DNA of 64,000 bases from Reyranella aquatilis (lineage in GTDB: Bacteria; Pseudomonadota; Alphaproteobacteria; Reyranellales; Reyranellaceae): assembly GCF_020880995.1 (NCBI RefSeq), contig NZ_JAJISD010000001.1:124001-188000 (forward strand). The letters run 5' to 3'. Each line of letters starts with the position of its first letter. The first letter of the stretch is position 1. The translations under genes were made by a program, and so were the position numbers. The notes beneath the pieces are model-generated. The model was not told where the DNA came from. It did not search any database and was given only the letters and a program-made list of their open reading frames with translations. This document shows, one piece after another, positions 15,637-28,843 of the stretch.

Positions 15637-17139
15637 ATGGCTGAAAATCGCGACCTGCTTCCCCGGGATGAGCTGACGCTCCTGACCTGTGCCGAGATGT
15701 CGAAGTCGGATGGCTTTGCCATCGCAAGCGGCGTACCTGGACGCGATCTGATGGAGAGGGCGGGAAGGGCGGTGGCCATGGCGGTCATGCAGCGCCACGG
15801 GCGACGCCCCGTCGTTCTCCTGTGCGGGCCCGGCAACAACGGCGGCGACGGCTTCGTGGCGGCCCGCCATCTGCGGACGGCGGGCTGGTCCGTGCGCCTC
15901 GCCCTGTTCGGGTCCCTCGAGGCGCTGAAGGGCGATGCGGCCTGGGCGGCCAGTACCTGGACGGGCGCGGTCGAGCCGTGGTCGGCTGGCCTGCTCGACG
16001 GCGCGCCGCTGGTCGTCGATGCGATATTCGGCGCGGGCCTCAGCCGGAAGATCGACGGCGAGATCGGAACGGCTATCGACCTGGTGAACGAGCGGAAGTT
16101 GACCGTCGTCGCGGTCGATGTGCCGAGCGGCCTGCACGGCGATACCGGGGAAATCCTGGGCCGGGCTGTCGAGGCGGAAACGACCGTCACCTTCCATCGC
16201 GCCAAGCCCGGCCATTACTCCGTCGAGGGTTTGCGGCGCTGCGGCTACCTGCGGATCGTTGATATCTGCATTCCAGATGGTGCCCTCGCAACGATCGATC
16301 CGAAGACTTGGCTGAATGCGCCACCCCTGTGGACACATCTGCTCCGGCGAGGCGACATCGCGGATCACAAGTACGCCCGGGGCCATCTCACGATCCTCGC
16401 GGGCTCGCATGCGACGGGTGCGGCGCGTCTCGCGGCCCTGGCCGGCCGCCGGGTGGGCGCCGGGCTCGTTACGATCGGAGCCTTTCCCTCGACACTGACC
16501 GCCCTCCAGGCGGCTGAGCCCGGAAACCTGATCGTCGAGATCGACGACGCTGCGATGTTCGAGCGACTGCTCGGCGACGAGCGGCGCAATGCCGTCCTGA
16601 TCGGTCCCGGCTCGGGTGTCACCGATCGCACGCGGGGTGCGGCGCTCGCCGCTCTGGCGGCGCGCCGCCGGGTCGTCCTCGACGCCGATGCCATTACCGT
16701 GTTCGCATCGGATCCGGACCTCCTGTTTGGCAGCATCGACGGGCCGACGGTGCTCACGCCCCATGAAGGTGAGTTCCGCAGGCTGTTTCCCGATCTCGCC
16801 GGAAAGGCGGACAAGCTCGGCCGCGCGAGGCGCGCGGCAGCGCGCAGCGGAGCGACGATCCTGCTGAAGGGACCGGACACCGTGATCGCCGCGCCGGACG
16901 GACGGGCCGTCGTGAATATTCACGCATCGCCGGCTCTCGCGACGGCCGGGTCGGGCGACGTGCTGGCGGGGCTGATCGGCGGGTTGATGGCTCAGGAGCT
17001 GACGCCGTTCGCCGCGGCCTCTGCTGCTGCCTGGCTGCACGGCGAATGTGCGCGCCTGTTCGGGCGTCCGGGGCTGATTGCCGAGGATCTGCCGGCGCTT
17101 CTGCCTCAAGCGCTGCAGTCGTTGTCGTCCTTTAATTGA
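15637..17139 (+). CDS. nnr: Bifunctional NAD(P)H-hydrate epimerase / ADP-dependent dehydratase
   Basis: The 500-residue fusion repairs damaged NADHX and NADPHX in the cytoplasm. Residues 1-215 are the YjeF-N epimerase (LLCGPGNNGGDGFVAARHL, VDAIFGAGLSRKIDGEI, VDVPSGLHGDTG). Residues 225-495 are the ribokinase-like ADP-dependent dehydratase (GPGSGVTDRT, VLTPHEGEFRRLFP, LKGPDTVIAAPDG and the nucleotide/catalytic motif TAGSGDVLAGLIGGLMAQ). The ATG at 15637 follows tRNA-His by 23 bp; upstream in-frame starts would run through the tRNA. Length and domain order match the E. coli YjeF/Nnr type. Confidence 0.95.
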   Translation: MAENRDLLPRDELTLLTCAEMSKSDGFAIASGVPGRDLMERAGRAVAMAVMQRHGRRPVVLLCGPGNNGGDGFVAARHLRTAGWSVRLALFGSLEALKGDAAWAASTWTGAVEPWSAGLLDGAPLVVDAIFGAGLSRKIDGEIGTAIDLVNERKLTVVAVDVPSGLHGDTGEILGRAVEAETTVTFHRAKPGHYSVEGLRRCGYLRIVDICIPDGALATIDPKTWLNAPPLWTHLLRRGDIADHKYARGHLTILAGSHATGAARLAALAGRRVGAGLVTIGAFPSTLTALQAAEPGNLIVEIDDAAMFERLLGDERRNAVLIGPGSGVTDRTRGAALAALAARRRVVLDADAITVFASDPDLLFGSIDGPTVLTPHEGEFRRLFPDLAGKADKLGRARRAAARSGATILLKGPDTVIAAPDGRAVVNIHASPALATAGSGDVLAGLIGGLMAQELTPFAAASAAAWLHGECARLFGRPGLIAEDLPALLPQALQSLSSFN

Positions 17140-17227
17140 CCGTTCCGCGGGGTCGGGCTAAGAGGCCCGCGATTCGGCCTTCGCGGCACGCCCCGATGGC
17201 TCAGGACGTCGTTTGGGCAGGCTTCGG

Positions 17228-17312
17228 GCGGGCGTGGTGGAATTGGTAGACACGCGAGATTTAGGTTCTCGTGCCGCAAGGCGTGGGGGTTCAAGTCCCT
17301 CCGCCCGCACCA
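17228..17312 (+). tRNA. tRNA-Leu (TAG)
   Basis: An 85-nt class II tRNA: acceptor GCGGGCG/CGCCCGC, anticodon stem CGAGA/TCTCG with loop TTTAGGT (anticodon TAG), long variable arm GTGCCGCAAGGCGT, T-loop GGTTCAAGTCC, discriminator A and encoded CCA. It ends 18 bp before tig. Confidence 0.97.
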
Positions 17313-17330
17313 GGAAATGGAAGTGAGACA

Positions 17331-18680
17331 ATGCAAGTTACGGAACTCTCGGCCGAAGGCCTGAAGCACCAGTTCAAGATCGTCGTCCCCGTCGGCGACC
17401 TGACGGCGAAGATCGATGAGCGCCTCGCCGAGATGGCTAAGACCGCGGCGCTGCCGGGCTTCCGTCCGGGCAAGGTGCCGGTCGGGCTGCTGAAGAAGCA
17501 GTACGGCCAGGCGTTGTTCGGCGAAGCGGTCGAGGCGGCCGTCAACACCAGCACCGCGAAGGCGATCGAGGATCGTGGCCTGAAGCCCGCGCTGCAGCCG
17601 CGCGTCGACCTGAAGCAGCTGGAAGAGGGCAAGGACGTCGAGTTCGAAGTCGTCGTCGAAGTGCTGCCGGAGATCGGCAAGCTCGACTTCTCGGGCATCG
17701 AGCTGGAGCGTCTCAAGGCCGAGGTGCCTGAGAAGGACATCGACGAGGCGCTGGAGCGCATCGGCAAGGCCAACCGCGAGCAGAAGCCCGTCGATCCGGC
17801 GCGTCCGGCGCAGAAGGGCGACGCCATCAAGCTCGATTTCGTGGGCTCCGTCGACGGCGTGGAGTTCCCCGGTGGCGCGGCGCAGGACTACGTTCTGGAG
17901 CTGGGCTCGGGCTCGTTCATCCCGGGCTTCGAGGACCAGCTGGTCGGCGCCGAGGTCGGCAAGCCGGTCGACGTGAAGGTGACGTTCCCGGCCGAGTACG
18001 GCGCGCCGGAACTCGCCGGCAAGGACGCCGTCTTCAAGTGCACGGTCAAGGAAGTGCTGGAGTTCGTCGACAAGCCGGTCGACGACGAACTGGCGAAGAA
18101 GAACAACTTCGAGAACCTCGAAGCCATGCGCAAGGCGGTGGGTGAGCGGATCGGCCAGGATTACACGCAGATCTCGCGCGGCATGATCAAGCGCCAGCTC
18201 CTCGACAAGCTCGCGGACACCCAGAAGTTCGCGGTGCCGGAAGGCCTCGTCGAGGGTGAGTTCAACGCCATCTGGCAGCGCATCGAGGAAGCCAAGAAGA
18301 ACGGCCTGAAGATCGAGGACGACGAAGAGAAGATGCGCAAGGAGTACCGCGACATCGCCGAGCGGCGCGTCCGCCTCGGCCTGTTGCTGGCCGATGTCGG
18401 CCGCTCCAACAACATCGACGTGACGCCGGAGGAGCTCAACCAGGCGGTGATGCGCGAGGCCATGCGCTATCAGGGCCAGGAGCGTCAGGTGCTCGAGTTC
18501 TACAGCAAGAACGCCGAGATGAAGGACCAGCTCCGGGCGCCGATCTTCGAGGAGAAGACAGTCGACTTCATCCTCGAACTGGCCAAGGTGACGGAGAAGT
18601 CGGTTACCCCGGAGGAACTGCTGAAGGCCGCCCGTGAGGCCGAGCAGGAAGAAGAGGGCTCGGAGAAGGCAGCGGGCTGA
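17331..18680 (+). CDS. tig: Trigger factor, ribosome-associated chaperone
   Basis: The 449-residue trigger factor binds the ribosomal exit tunnel and folds nascent chains. The N-terminal ribosome-binding domain contains the signature LPGFRPGKVPVGLLKKQYG (about residues 42-60). The FKBP-type peptidyl-prolyl isomerase domain spans roughly residues 150-245 (KGDAIKLDFVGSVDG, GSGSFIPGFEDQLVGAEVG), and the long helical C-terminal chaperone domain follows. The ATG at 17331 is the first after tRNA-Leu, with GGAAATGGAAG upstream. It heads the classical tig-clpP-clpX-lon-hup chaperone/protease block. Confidence 0.98.
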   Translation: MQVTELSAEGLKHQFKIVVPVGDLTAKIDERLAEMAKTAALPGFRPGKVPVGLLKKQYGQALFGEAVEAAVNTSTAKAIEDRGLKPALQPRVDLKQLEEGKDVEFEVVVEVLPEIGKLDFSGIELERLKAEVPEKDIDEALERIGKANREQKPVDPARPAQKGDAIKLDFVGSVDGVEFPGGAAQDYVLELGSGSFIPGFEDQLVGAEVGKPVDVKVTFPAEYGAPELAGKDAVFKCTVKEVLEFVDKPVDDELAKKNNFENLEAMRKAVGERIGQDYTQISRGMIKRQLLDKLADTQKFAVPEGLVEGEFNAIWQRIEEAKKNGLKIEDDEEKMRKEYRDIAERRVRLGLLLADVGRSNNIDVTPEELNQAVMREAMRYQGQERQVLEFYSKNAEMKDQLRAPIFEEKTVDFILELAKVTEKSVTPEELLKAAREAEQEEEGSEKAAG

Positions 18681-18686
18681 TCTTGT

Positions 18687-18714
18687 GCCGGCGGCCTTGA
18701 ACAGGACCGCCGGC
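18687..18714 (+). terminator. Hairpin between tig and clpP
   Basis: An 8-bp stem GCCGGCGG/CCGCCGGC with a 12-nt loop directly follows the tig stop. There is no T-run, so it may be a weak or factor-dependent terminator or an RNA-stabilising hairpin. Confidence 0.35.
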
Positions 18715-18757
18715 GCTGCCACTTTCTGGAGCAACGTTACGCAAGGGGGCCACCGCG

Positions 18758-19408
18758 ATGATTCGCGACCGCGATCCGCTGGAAGTTCACAACAACTACT
18801 ACGTCCCGATGGTGGTCGAGCAATCGGCGCGCGGAGAACGCGGCTACGACATCTGGTCGAGGCTGCTGAAGGAAAGGATCATCTTCCTGAATGGTCCGGT
18901 TGAGGACCATGTGGCGGGCGTGCTCTGCGCACAGCTGCTTTACCTCGAGGCCGAGAACCCCACCAAGGACATCTCGTTCTACATCAACTCGCCCGGTGGC
19001 GTGGTGACGTCCGGCATGGCGATCTACGACACCATGCGCTACATCCGGCCGCACATCTCGACCCTGGTCTATGGCCAGGCTGCGTCGATGGGTTCGCTGC
19101 TGCTGACGGCGGGCGAGAAGGGCAAGCGCTTCGCGCTCCCGAACGCCCGGATCATGATCCACCAGCCCTCCGGCGGTGCCCAGGGCCAGGCCACGGACAT
19201 CGAGATCCACGCGCGGGAGATCCTTGCGACCCGCTCGCGCCTGAACCAGATGTACGTCGAACATACCGGCAAGCCGATCGAGGTGATCGAGCAGGCCATG
19301 GAGCGCGACAAGTTCTTCGCACCCCTGGAAGCCAAGGAATTCGGCCTTATCGACGACGTGCTCGAGAAGCGGCCGACCCCGACCACCATTCAGGCTGCTG
19401 CCTCCTAG
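18758..19408 (+). CDS. clpP: ATP-dependent Clp protease proteolytic subunit
   Basis: The 216-residue ClpP serine protease forms the double heptameric chamber fed by ClpX or ClpA. The catalytic Ser110 is in [11 protein letters not shown] and His135 is in [13 protein letters not shown]; the third triad member lies in the segment around residue 185, by family comparison. [18 protein letters not shown] forms the oxyanion-proximal strand. The start [10 protein letters not shown] gives a short pro-region typical of this family. It is followed by clpX on the same strand after a 144-bp gap. Confidence 0.98.
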   Translation: MIRDRDPLEVHNNYYVPMVVEQSARGERGYDIWSRLLKERIIFLNGPVEDHVAGVLCAQLLYLEAENPTKDISFYINSPGGVVTSGMAIYDTMRYIRPHISTLVYGQAASMGSLLLTAGEKGKRFALPNARIMIHQPSGGAQGQATDIEIHAREILATRSRLNQMYVEHTGKPIEVIEQAMERDKFFAPLEAKEFGLIDDVLEKRPTPTTIQAAAS

Positions 19409-19450
19409 GCGGCAAAAGCGACCAATTGTTTCCCGTTCGCACGGCGGCAC

Positions 19451-19473
19451 ACCATATTTTGATGTTGTCGCCG
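19451..19473 (+). promoter_or_regulatory. Shared 23-nt motif upstream of clpX
   Basis: This 23-nt block beginning ACCATATTTTG recurs, inverted, upstream of hup at 23481-23503; 19 of 23 positions agree, including an identical run of eleven. Its function is unknown; a shared regulatory site is possible. Confidence 0.35.
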
Positions 19474-19552
19474 TCCGGGCGGCACGTTTAACATAGGCTT
19501 GTGTGCGGGCCCGCAGGTCGTAGGGCCCCCCAAGCGGAGGTGCGTTACAGAC

Positions 19553-20824
19553 ATGCCAGCCGCCAAGTCCGGGGGTGATTCCCGCAACACCCTGTATTGC
19601 AGCTTCTGCGGCAAGAGCCAGCATGAAGTCCGCAAGCTCATTGCCGGTCCGACCGTCTTCATCTGCGATGAATGCGTCGAACTCTGCATGGACATCATCA
19701 GGGAAGAGAGCAAGACCACCCTGGTCAAATCCAAGGACGGGGTGCCGTCTCCCAAGGAGATCCGCCAGATCCTGGATGACTACGTCATCGGTCAGGACCG
19801 GGCGAAGCGCATCCTCGCCGTCGCCGTGCACAACCACTACAAGCGGTTGAGCCATGGCGGGAAGGCCAACGAAGTCGAGATCGCCAAGTCCAACATCATG
19901 CTGATCGGCCCCACGGGCTGCGGCAAGACCCTGCTGGCCCAGACGCTGGCCCGCATGCTGGACGTGCCGTTCACGATGGCGGATGCCACGACGCTGACCG
20001 AAGCCGGTTACGTCGGCGAGGATGTCGAGAACATCATCCTCAAGCTGCTGCAGGCCGCCGATTACAACGTCGAACGCGCCCAGCGCGGCATCGTCTATAT
20101 CGACGAGGTCGACAAGATCAGCCGCAAGTCCGACAATCCGTCGATCACGCGCGACGTATCGGGCGAGGGCGTCCAGCAGGCGCTGCTCAAGATCATGGAA
20201 GGCACCGTCGCCTCCGTGCCGCCGCAGGGCGGGCGCAAGCATCCTCAGCAGGAGTTCCTGCAGGTCGACACGACCAACATCCTGTTCATCTGCGGCGGCG
20301 CCTTCGCGGGCCTCGACAAGATCATCTCGATGCGCCGCCAGGGCACGTCGATCGGGTTCGGCGCCGAGGTGCGCGGACCCGAGGATCGCCGCACCGGTGA
20401 AATCCTGAAGGACCTCGAGCCTGAGGACCTGCTGCGCTACGGGCTGATCCCCGAGTTCGTCGGCCGCCTGCCGGTTGTCGCCACGCTCGACGATCTCGAC
20501 GAGGTCGCGCTGATCGAGATCCTGACGCGCCCGAAGAACGCGCTGCTCAAGCAATACCAGCGTCTCTTCGACATGGAGAACGTGAAGCTCAAGTTCTCCG
20601 ACGATGCCCTGCGCGCGGTCTCTCAGAAGGCGATCCAGCGCAAGACCGGCGCCCGCGGGCTCCGCTCCATCATGGAGACCGTGCTGCTCGACACCATGTA
20701 CGATCTGCCGTCGCTCGACGGGGTCGAGGAAGTGGTGATCAACCGGGAAGTCATCGAGGGTCGCGCCCAGCCGTTGTACGTGCATGGTGAGCGCAAAGAA
20801 GGCGTCGCCGCTGCTCCGGCCTGA
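19553..20824 (+). CDS. clpX: ClpXP ATPase subunit
   Basis: The 423-residue ClpX unfoldase recognises tagged substrates and threads them into ClpP. An N-terminal zinc-binding domain has the CX2C-X18-22-CX2C pattern in YCSFCGKS and [10 protein letters not shown]. The AAA+ module shows Walker A GPTGCGKT, Walker [11 protein letters not shown] and the pore-loop region [12 protein letters not shown]. The ATG at 19553 lies behind CGGAGGTG and yields the standard length; an in-frame GTG at 19499 would add 18 unmatched residues. It sits between clpP and lon in the conserved protease cluster. Confidence 0.98.
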   Translation: MPAAKSGGDSRNTLYCSFCGKSQHEVRKLIAGPTVFICDECVELCMDIIREESKTTLVKSKDGVPSPKEIRQILDDYVIGQDRAKRILAVAVHNHYKRLSHGGKANEVEIAKSNIMLIGPTGCGKTLLAQTLARMLDVPFTMADATTLTEAGYVGEDVENIILKLLQAADYNVERAQRGIVYIDEVDKISRKSDNPSITRDVSGEGVQQALLKIMEGTVASVPPQGGRKHPQQEFLQVDTTNILFICGGAFAGLDKIISMRRQGTSIGFGAEVRGPEDRRTGEILKDLEPEDLLRYGLIPEFVGRLPVVATLDDLDEVALIEILTRPKNALLKQYQRLFDMENVKLKFSDDALRAVSQKAIQRKTGARGLRSIMETVLLDTMYDLPSLDGVEEVVINREVIEGRAQPLYVHGERKEGVAAAPA

Positions 20825-20834
20825 GTTTTGCTGC

Positions 20835-20856
20835 GTCGGCGACAACCGTCGCCGGC
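20835..20856 (+). terminator. Hairpin after clpX
   Basis: GTCGGCGAC/GTCGCCGGC pairs over 9 bp (one G-T) with loop AACC, 10 bp after the clpX stop. It has no following T-run, so terminator activity is uncertain. Confidence 0.4.
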
Positions 20857-20872
20857 GGTCTTCCCGACGGGT

Positions 20873-20901
20873 CTTGAACAACCCTCTGTTCAGGCCAATC
20901 T
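20873..20901 (+). promoter_or_regulatory. Possible RpoH-type heat-shock promoter of lon
   Basis: CTTGAA (20873-20878) and CCAATCT (20895-20901), 16 bp apart, resemble the alphaproteobacterial RpoH pattern (CTTG-N-CYTATNT). lon is a usual heat-shock gene. The -10 match is imperfect. Confidence 0.3.
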
Positions 20902-20998
20902 CTGACATCGAGTGCGCGCGTTCGCGCGCCGAGGATCGCCCGCAGGGGATCCCCGGCCAAGGCGCGGGTAGCTCTAACAGCGTACGTTGCGAGGCATC

Positions 20999-23398
<2,400 letters not shown>

Positions 23399-23423
23399 GC
23401 GTCCCCGGGACGACGAACAGGCG

Positions 23424-23447
23424 AAGCCCCGGAGCGATCCGGGGCTT
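23424..23447 (+). terminator. Rho-independent terminator after lon
   Basis: AAGCCCCGGA/TCCGGGGCTT forms a perfect 10-bp stem with loop GCGA, followed by TGTCATTTTT, 25 bp after the lon stop codon. Confidence 0.85.
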
Positions 23448-23480
23448 TGTCATTTTTGCGCAACCGGTACGGTCGACCTT

Positions 23481-23503
23481 CGGCCGCAACCACAAAATAT
23501 GGT
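23481..23503 (-). promoter_or_regulatory. Inverted copy of the clpX-upstream motif, before hup
   Basis: On the minus strand this reads ACCATATTTTG followed by GTTG and GCCG at the same offsets as the block at 19451-19473. It lies just upstream of the putative hup promoter. Confidence 0.35.
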
Positions 23504-23512
23504 ATTCCGGCG

Positions 23513-23542
23513 TTGACGCCGTTTTCAGCCCGCCCGTACACT
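23513..23542 (+). promoter_or_regulatory. Putative sigma-70 promoter of hup
   Basis: TTGACG (23513-23518) and TACACT (23537-23542) with an 18-bp spacer, 31 bp before the hup start codon. Confidence 0.45.
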
Positions 23543-23573
23543 TGAGAGTGTCGGACCATCCAGAGGCTCGCCC

Positions 23574-23846
23574 GTGAACAAGCACGATCTGATCGCCGCC
23601 GTCGCCGCTTCGACGAACCTTTCGAAAGTCGATGCTGCAAACGCCGTCGATTCGATCCTCGCGGTAATCACCAAGTCACTCAAGAAGAAGGAAAAGGTCC
23701 TGCTTGTCGGGTTCGGCACCTTCCAGGTGACCAAGCGGAAGGCGGGCGAGGGGCGCAATCCCCAGACCGGCGAGAAGATCAAGATTCCGGCGGCGATCGT
23801 GCCGCGGTTCAAGGCCAGCAAGGCCCTGAAGGACGCCATCAACTAG
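23574..23846 (+). CDS. hupB: HU-family DNA-binding protein
   Basis: The 90-residue nucleoid protein bends DNA as a dimer. It starts (GTG) with MNKHDLIAAVAASTNLSKVDA, contains LVGFGTFQVTKRKAGEGRNPQTGE, the beta-arm with the DNA-intercalating proline region NPQTGEKIKIPA, and ends FKASKALKDAIN. Length and sequence fit HU rather than IHF. It sits downstream of lon, the same order as hupB in many proteobacteria, but with its own promoter and after the lon terminator. The name hupB follows that position. Confidence 0.95.
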   Translation: MNKHDLIAAVAASTNLSKVDAANAVDSILAVITKSLKKKEKVLLVGFGTFQVTKRKAGEGRNPQTGEKIKIPAAIVPRFKASKALKDAIN

Positions 23847-23892
23847 GCTTTTGCCTCGCGCGCCGACGGGGCGTCGTGCTACCACGCGCATC

Positions 23893-23967
23893 GGGCGATT
23901 AGCTCAGCGGTAGAGCATTCCCTTTACACGGGAGCGGTCGGCGGTTCGATCCCGTCATCGCCCACCA
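23893..23967 (+). tRNA. tRNA-Val (TAC)
   Basis: Acceptor GGGCGAT/ATCGCCC, D-arm GCTC, anticodon loop TTTACAC (anticodon TAC), T-loop GGTTCGATCCC, discriminator A and encoded CCA. Confidence 0.97.
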
Positions 23968-24052
23968 GCCCCAGTTTCGCTGGTCGTCACGTCAGAGACG
24001 GAAGACGTTGAAATATCGGGCATTTGTGCACCTTTTCGCGGGTGCAACATGC

Positions 24053-24081
24053 TTGACACCCAATAGGCGCTCCTATATCTC
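24053..24081 (+). promoter_or_regulatory. Sigma-70 promoter upstream of tRNA-Asp and nuo operon
   Basis: A consensus -35 TTGACA (24053-24058) and TATCTC (24076-24081) separated by 17 bp lie 27 bp ahead of tRNA-Asp. No terminator is seen between tRNA-Asp and nuoA, so this promoter might also feed the nuo operon. Confidence 0.55.
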
Positions 24082-24107
24082 TCCGCGCGCCGTTTGGGGC
24101 TGAGAAA

Positions 24108-24184
24108 GCGGGCGTAGTTCAGTTGGTTAGAATGCCGGCCTGTCACGCCGGAGGTCGCGGGTTCGAGTCCCGTCGCTCGCGCCA
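24108..24184 (+). tRNA. tRNA-Asp (GTC)
   Basis: Acceptor GCGGGCG/CGCTCGC (one G-T pair), anticodon stem CCGGC/GCCGG with loop CTGTCAC (anticodon GTC), T-loop GGTTCGAGTCC, discriminator G and encoded CCA. It lies 46 bp before nuoA. Confidence 0.97.
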
Positions 24185-24229
24185 GCCCAAACACTGGCAG
24201 CCCATAAGAACAGGGCGCAAGGGGTGGCG

Positions 24230-24595
24230 ATGGAAGCTCTTCTGCGGGAATACCTGCCAATCCTGATCTTCCTCGGACTAGCTTTCGGGCTGGTCTGCGC
24301 CATGCTCGGCGGGTCCTACCTGATCGCCCGCCAGAACCCGAACTCCGAGAAGCTCTCGCCCTTCGAATGCGGCTTCGCGCCGTTCGACGATGCGCGTGGT
24401 CAGTTCGACGTTCGCTTCTATCTCGTCGCCATCCTCTTCATCATCTTCGACCTGGAAGTGGCGTTCCTGTTTCCGTGGGCTGTGGCTCTGGGGGACATCG
24501 GCCTCTTCGGCTTCTGGTCGATGATGCTGTTCCTCGGCGTGCTGACGGTGGGCTTCATCTACGAGTGGCGTAAGGGAGCCCTGGAATGGGAGTGA
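24230..24595 (+). CDS. nuoA: NADH-quinone oxidoreductase subunit A
   Basis: A 121-residue membrane subunit of complex I with three transmembrane helices (residues about 9-30, 60-85 and 90-112). The conserved loop [42 protein letters not shown] contains the cysteine that contacts the quinone-site region and the acidic residues of helix 2. The ATG at 24230 is preferred over GTG at 24224 because AAGGGG is then five bases upstream. It opens a contiguous nuoA-N operon and overlaps nuoB by 10 bp. Confidence 0.97.
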   Translation: MEALLREYLPILIFLGLAFGLVCAMLGGSYLIARQNPNSEKLSPFECGFAPFDDARGQFDVRFYLVAILFIIFDLEVAFLFPWAVALGDIGLFGFWSMMLFLGVLTVGFIYEWRKGALEWE

Positions 24596-25119
24596 TGACT
24601 CCGGCCAAACCCAACACGGCAGCCGAAGCCGCGCTGTCGCGGGCATTGAACGACGAGCTGGCCGACAAGGGTTTCGTCGTCGCCCAGCTCGACAAGCTGG
24701 TCACCTGGGCACGTACCGGGTCGATGTGGGGCCTGACTTTCGGTCTGGCCTGCTGCGGCGTCGAGATGATCCATTGCTGGATGAGCCGCTACGATCTCGA
24801 CCGTTTCGGCTTCGCGCCGATGCCGAGCCCGCGCGCCGCCGACGTGATGATCGTGGCCGGCACGCTCACCAACAAGATGGCCCCGGCGTTGCGCAAGGTC
24901 TACGACCAGATGGCCGAGCCGCGCTACGTGATCTCGATGGGCTCCTGCGCCAATGGCGGCGGCTATTATCACTACAGCTACTCGGTCGTGCGCGGCTGCG
25001 ATCGCATCGTCCCGGTCGACGTCTACGTCCCGGGGTGCCCGCCGACCGCCGAGGCGCTTCTCTACGGCGTGCTCCAGCTCCAGAAGAAGGTCCGTCGCAC
25101 GGGCACGCTGGTGCGCTGA
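24586..25119 (+). CDS. nuoB: NADH-quinone oxidoreductase subunit B
   Basis: The 177-residue peripheral-arm subunit carries iron-sulfur cluster N2, the last redox centre before quinone. The ligands Cys56 and Cys57 (LACCGVEM), Cys121 ([13 protein letters not shown]) and Cys151 ([16 protein letters not shown]) are all present. Start is taken at ATG 24586 (AGGGAG six bases upstream); ATG 24595, which overlaps the nuoA stop, is an alternative. The stop overlaps the nuoC start (TGATG). Confidence 0.97.
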   Translation: MGVMTPAKPNTAAEAALSRALNDELADKGFVVAQLDKLVTWARTGSMWGLTFGLACCGVEMIHCWMSRYDLDRFGFAPMPSPRAADVMIVAGTLTNKMAPALRKVYDQMAEPRYVISMGSCANGGGYYHYSYSVVRGCDRIVPVDVYVPGCPPTAEALLYGVLQLQKKVRRTGTLVR

Positions 25120-25760
25120 TGAGCGAGGCCCTCAAGGAACTCGGGGACCATATCGCCCAGGCGTTGCCGGGCGTGGTGTCCAGGACGGAGATGCGTCTCG
25201 GCGAGCTGATGCTCGAGGCGTCGGCGGACAAGGTGATCGCTCTGCTCACCTTCCTGCGCGACGATCAGAAGTGTCTGTTCAAGCAGCTGATCGACATCTG
25301 CGGTGTCGATTGGCCCGAGCGCGAGAAGCGCTTCGACGTCGTCTACAACCTGCTCAGCCTCAAGAACAACCAGCGCATCCGCGTGAAGGTTGCGACCGAC
25401 GAGACGACGCCGGTGCCGTCGGCCGCGCCGGTGTTCAGCTCGGCCGGCTGGTTCGAGCGCGAGACCTACGATCTCTACGGGGTCTGGTTCTCCGATCATC
25501 CAGACCTCCGCCGTATCCTCACCGACTACGGTTTCGAGGGTCATCCGCTGCGCAAAGACTTTCCGCTGACCGGCTTCGTCGAGCTGCGCTGGGATGACGT
25601 GCAGAAGCGCGTGGTCTACGAGCCCGTGAAGCTCGCCCAGGAATTCCGCCGCTTCGACTTCCTGAGCCCGTGGGAAGGCGCCCCGCAGGTCCTGCCCGGC
25701 GACGAGAAGGCACAGGAGAAGGCCGCTGCGCCTGCTCCCGCACCGGCGAAGGCGAACTGA
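25119..25760 (+). CDS. nuoC: NADH-quinone oxidoreductase subunit C
   Basis: The 213-residue 30-kDa-type subunit sits in the connecting arm of complex I. The signature [38 protein letters not shown] (about residues 110-147) is complete. A C-terminal Ala/Pro/Lys-rich tail (last 25 residues) extends beyond the conserved core. NuoC is separate from NuoD, as usual in alphaproteobacteria and unlike the E. coli NuoCD fusion. Start and stop are coupled to nuoB and nearly to nuoD (1-bp gap). Confidence 0.97.
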   Translation: MSEALKELGDHIAQALPGVVSRTEMRLGELMLEASADKVIALLTFLRDDQKCLFKQLIDICGVDWPEREKRFDVVYNLLSLKNNQRIRVKVATDETTPVPSAAPVFSSAGWFERETYDLYGVWFSDHPDLRRILTDYGFEGHPLRKDFPLTGFVELRWDDVQKRVVYEPVKLAQEFRRFDFLSPWEGAPQVLPGDEKAQEKAAAPAPAPAKAN

Positions 25761-25761
25761 C

Positions 25762-26946
25762 ATGTCCGACGTCGAAATCAAGACACTGACCATGAATTTC
25801 GGGCCGCAGCATCCTGCGGCTCACGGCGTGCTGCGCCTCGTGGTCGAGATGGACGGCGAAATCGTCGAGCGCTGCGACCCGCATATCGGCCTGCTGCATC
25901 GCGGCACCGAGAAGCTGATCGAGTACAAGAGCTACCTGCAGGCGGTGCCGTACTTCGACCGGCTCGACTACGTGTCGCCGATGAACCAGGAGCACGCCTA
26001 CGCGCTGGCAGTGGAGAAGCTGCTGGGCATCCAGGCGCCGGAGCGGGGCCAGTACATCCGCGTGCTGTTCTCCGAGATCACGCGCATCCTGAACCATCTG
26101 CTGAACGTCACGACCTTCGCCATGGACGTCGGCGCGCTGACGCCGCCGCTGTGGGGCTTCGAGCAGCGCGAGCTGCTGATGGAGTACTACGAGCAGGTGA
26201 GCGGCTCGCGCATGCACGCAGCCTACTTCCGGCCGGGCGGCGTCCATCAGGACCTGCCGGACGGCATGCTCGATTCGATGGATGGCTGGCTGAAGCAGTT
26301 CTATCCGTTCATGAAGGACATCGAGTACCTGCTGAACGAGAATCGCATTTTCCGCCAGCGTACCGTCGACATCGGCGTCGTGTCTGCGGAGCAGGCGCTG
26401 GACTGGGGTTTCTCGGGGCCGCTGATCCGCGCCTCGGGTCTTGCCTGGGATCTGCGCAAGTCGCAGCCCTACGACGTCTACGACCGCATGGACTTCGACA
26501 TCCCTGTCGGCAAGACCGGCGACTGCTTCGCGCGCTACCTCGTGCGCATCGAGGAGATGTACCAGAGCGCGCGCATCATGGAGCAGTGCGTCAAGGCACT
26601 GCGCACGGTGGGCGGTCCGGTGCGCGTCGACGATCGCAAGATCTCGCCGCCGCGCCGGGGCGAGATGAAGGGCTCGATGGAGGCCCTGATCCATCATTTC
26701 AAGCTCTACACCGAGGGCTACAAGGTGCCGGCGGGCGAGACCTACACGGCGGTCGAGGCACCCAAGGGCGAATTCGGCGTCTATCTCGTGTCCGATGGCA
26801 CCAACAAGCCGTACCGCTGCAAGATCCGCGCTCCCGGGTTCCCGCACCTGCAGGCGCTCGACATGATGACCAAGGGCCACCAGCTCGCCGACATGTCGGC
26901 GAACATTGGCTCGCTCGACATCGTGTTCGGCGAGATCGACCGCTAG
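25762..26946 (+). CDS. nuoD: NADH-quinone oxidoreductase subunit D
   Basis: The 394-residue 49-kDa-type subunit forms the quinone pocket with NuoB. Conserved regions include [47 protein letters not shown] and the C-terminal DIVFGEIDR. The histidine and tyrosine implicated in quinone binding (GPQHPAAHG; the Tyr in the PYFDRLDY segment) are present. It starts one base after the nuoC stop and is followed after 12 bp by nuoE. Confidence 0.97.
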   Translation: MSDVEIKTLTMNFGPQHPAAHGVLRLVVEMDGEIVERCDPHIGLLHRGTEKLIEYKSYLQAVPYFDRLDYVSPMNQEHAYALAVEKLLGIQAPERGQYIRVLFSEITRILNHLLNVTTFAMDVGALTPPLWGFEQRELLMEYYEQVSGSRMHAAYFRPGGVHQDLPDGMLDSMDGWLKQFYPFMKDIEYLLNENRIFRQRTVDIGVVSAEQALDWGFSGPLIRASGLAWDLRKSQPYDVYDRMDFDIPVGKTGDCFARYLVRIEEMYQSARIMEQCVKALRTVGGPVRVDDRKISPPRRGEMKGSMEALIHHFKLYTEGYKVPAGETYTAVEAPKGEFGVYLVSDGTNKPYRCKIRAPGFPHLQALDMMTKGHQLADMSANIGSLDIVFGEIDR

Positions 26947-26958
26947 GAGACCGAAGCG

Positions 26959-27540
26959 ATGGCGATGATCACCGCCGACCCCAAGGACGTCCCCCAGGTC
27001 GCACACTTTTCCTTCACGCCGGAGTATATGGCGAAGGTCGAGGAGCAGATCGCGCACTATCCGCCGGGCCGACAGGCCAGCGCGGTGATTGCGGTGCTCG
27101 ACCTGGCGCAGCGTCAGCACGGCTGGCTGCCGCGCGCCGCGATGAACGAGGTGGCGCGCATCCTCGATATGGCGCCGATTCGCGTCTACGAGGTCGCGAC
27201 CTTCTATACGATGTTCCAGCTGCGCCCGAAGGGTAAGTACCTGCTGCAGGTCTGCACCACGACGCCTTGCTGGCTGCGCGGCTCGGACGCGGTGATGAAG
27301 GCCTGCCAGCACGCCGCCGACGGCGAGCTTTTCAGCGTGCAGGAGGTCGAGTGCCTCGGCGGTTGTGTCAACGCGCCGGTCGTGCAGATCAATGACGATT
27401 TCTACGAGGACCTCGACGAGGCCTCGATGAACAAGGTGCTCGACGCGTTCCGGCGCGGTGAGACGCCGAAGCCCGGGCCGCAGGTGGACCGCCAGACCTC
27501 GGCGCCCGAAGGCGGCCTGACGACCCTGAAGGGCGAGTAG
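26959..27540 (+). CDS. nuoE: NADH-quinone oxidoreductase subunit E
   Basis: This 193-residue thioredoxin-like subunit holds the [2Fe-2S] cluster N1a. The four ligand cysteines are in [12 protein letters not shown] and [17 protein letters not shown]. The N-terminal helical part contains [25 protein letters not shown]. The C-terminal 30 residues are variable and charged. AGGAG precedes the ATG at a normal distance. The gene is followed by nuoF after 4 bp. Confidence 0.97.
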   Translation: MAMITADPKDVPQVAHFSFTPEYMAKVEEQIAHYPPGRQASAVIAVLDLAQRQHGWLPRAAMNEVARILDMAPIRVYEVATFYTMFQLRPKGKYLLQVCTTTPCWLRGSDAVMKACQHAADGELFSVQEVECLGGCVNAPVVQINDDFYEDLDEASMNKVLDAFRRGETPKPGPQVDRQTSAPEGGLTTLKGE

Positions 27541-27544
27541 AGCG

Positions 27545-28828
<1,284 letters not shown>

Positions 28829-28843
28829 GGCGGGGAGCAGTCA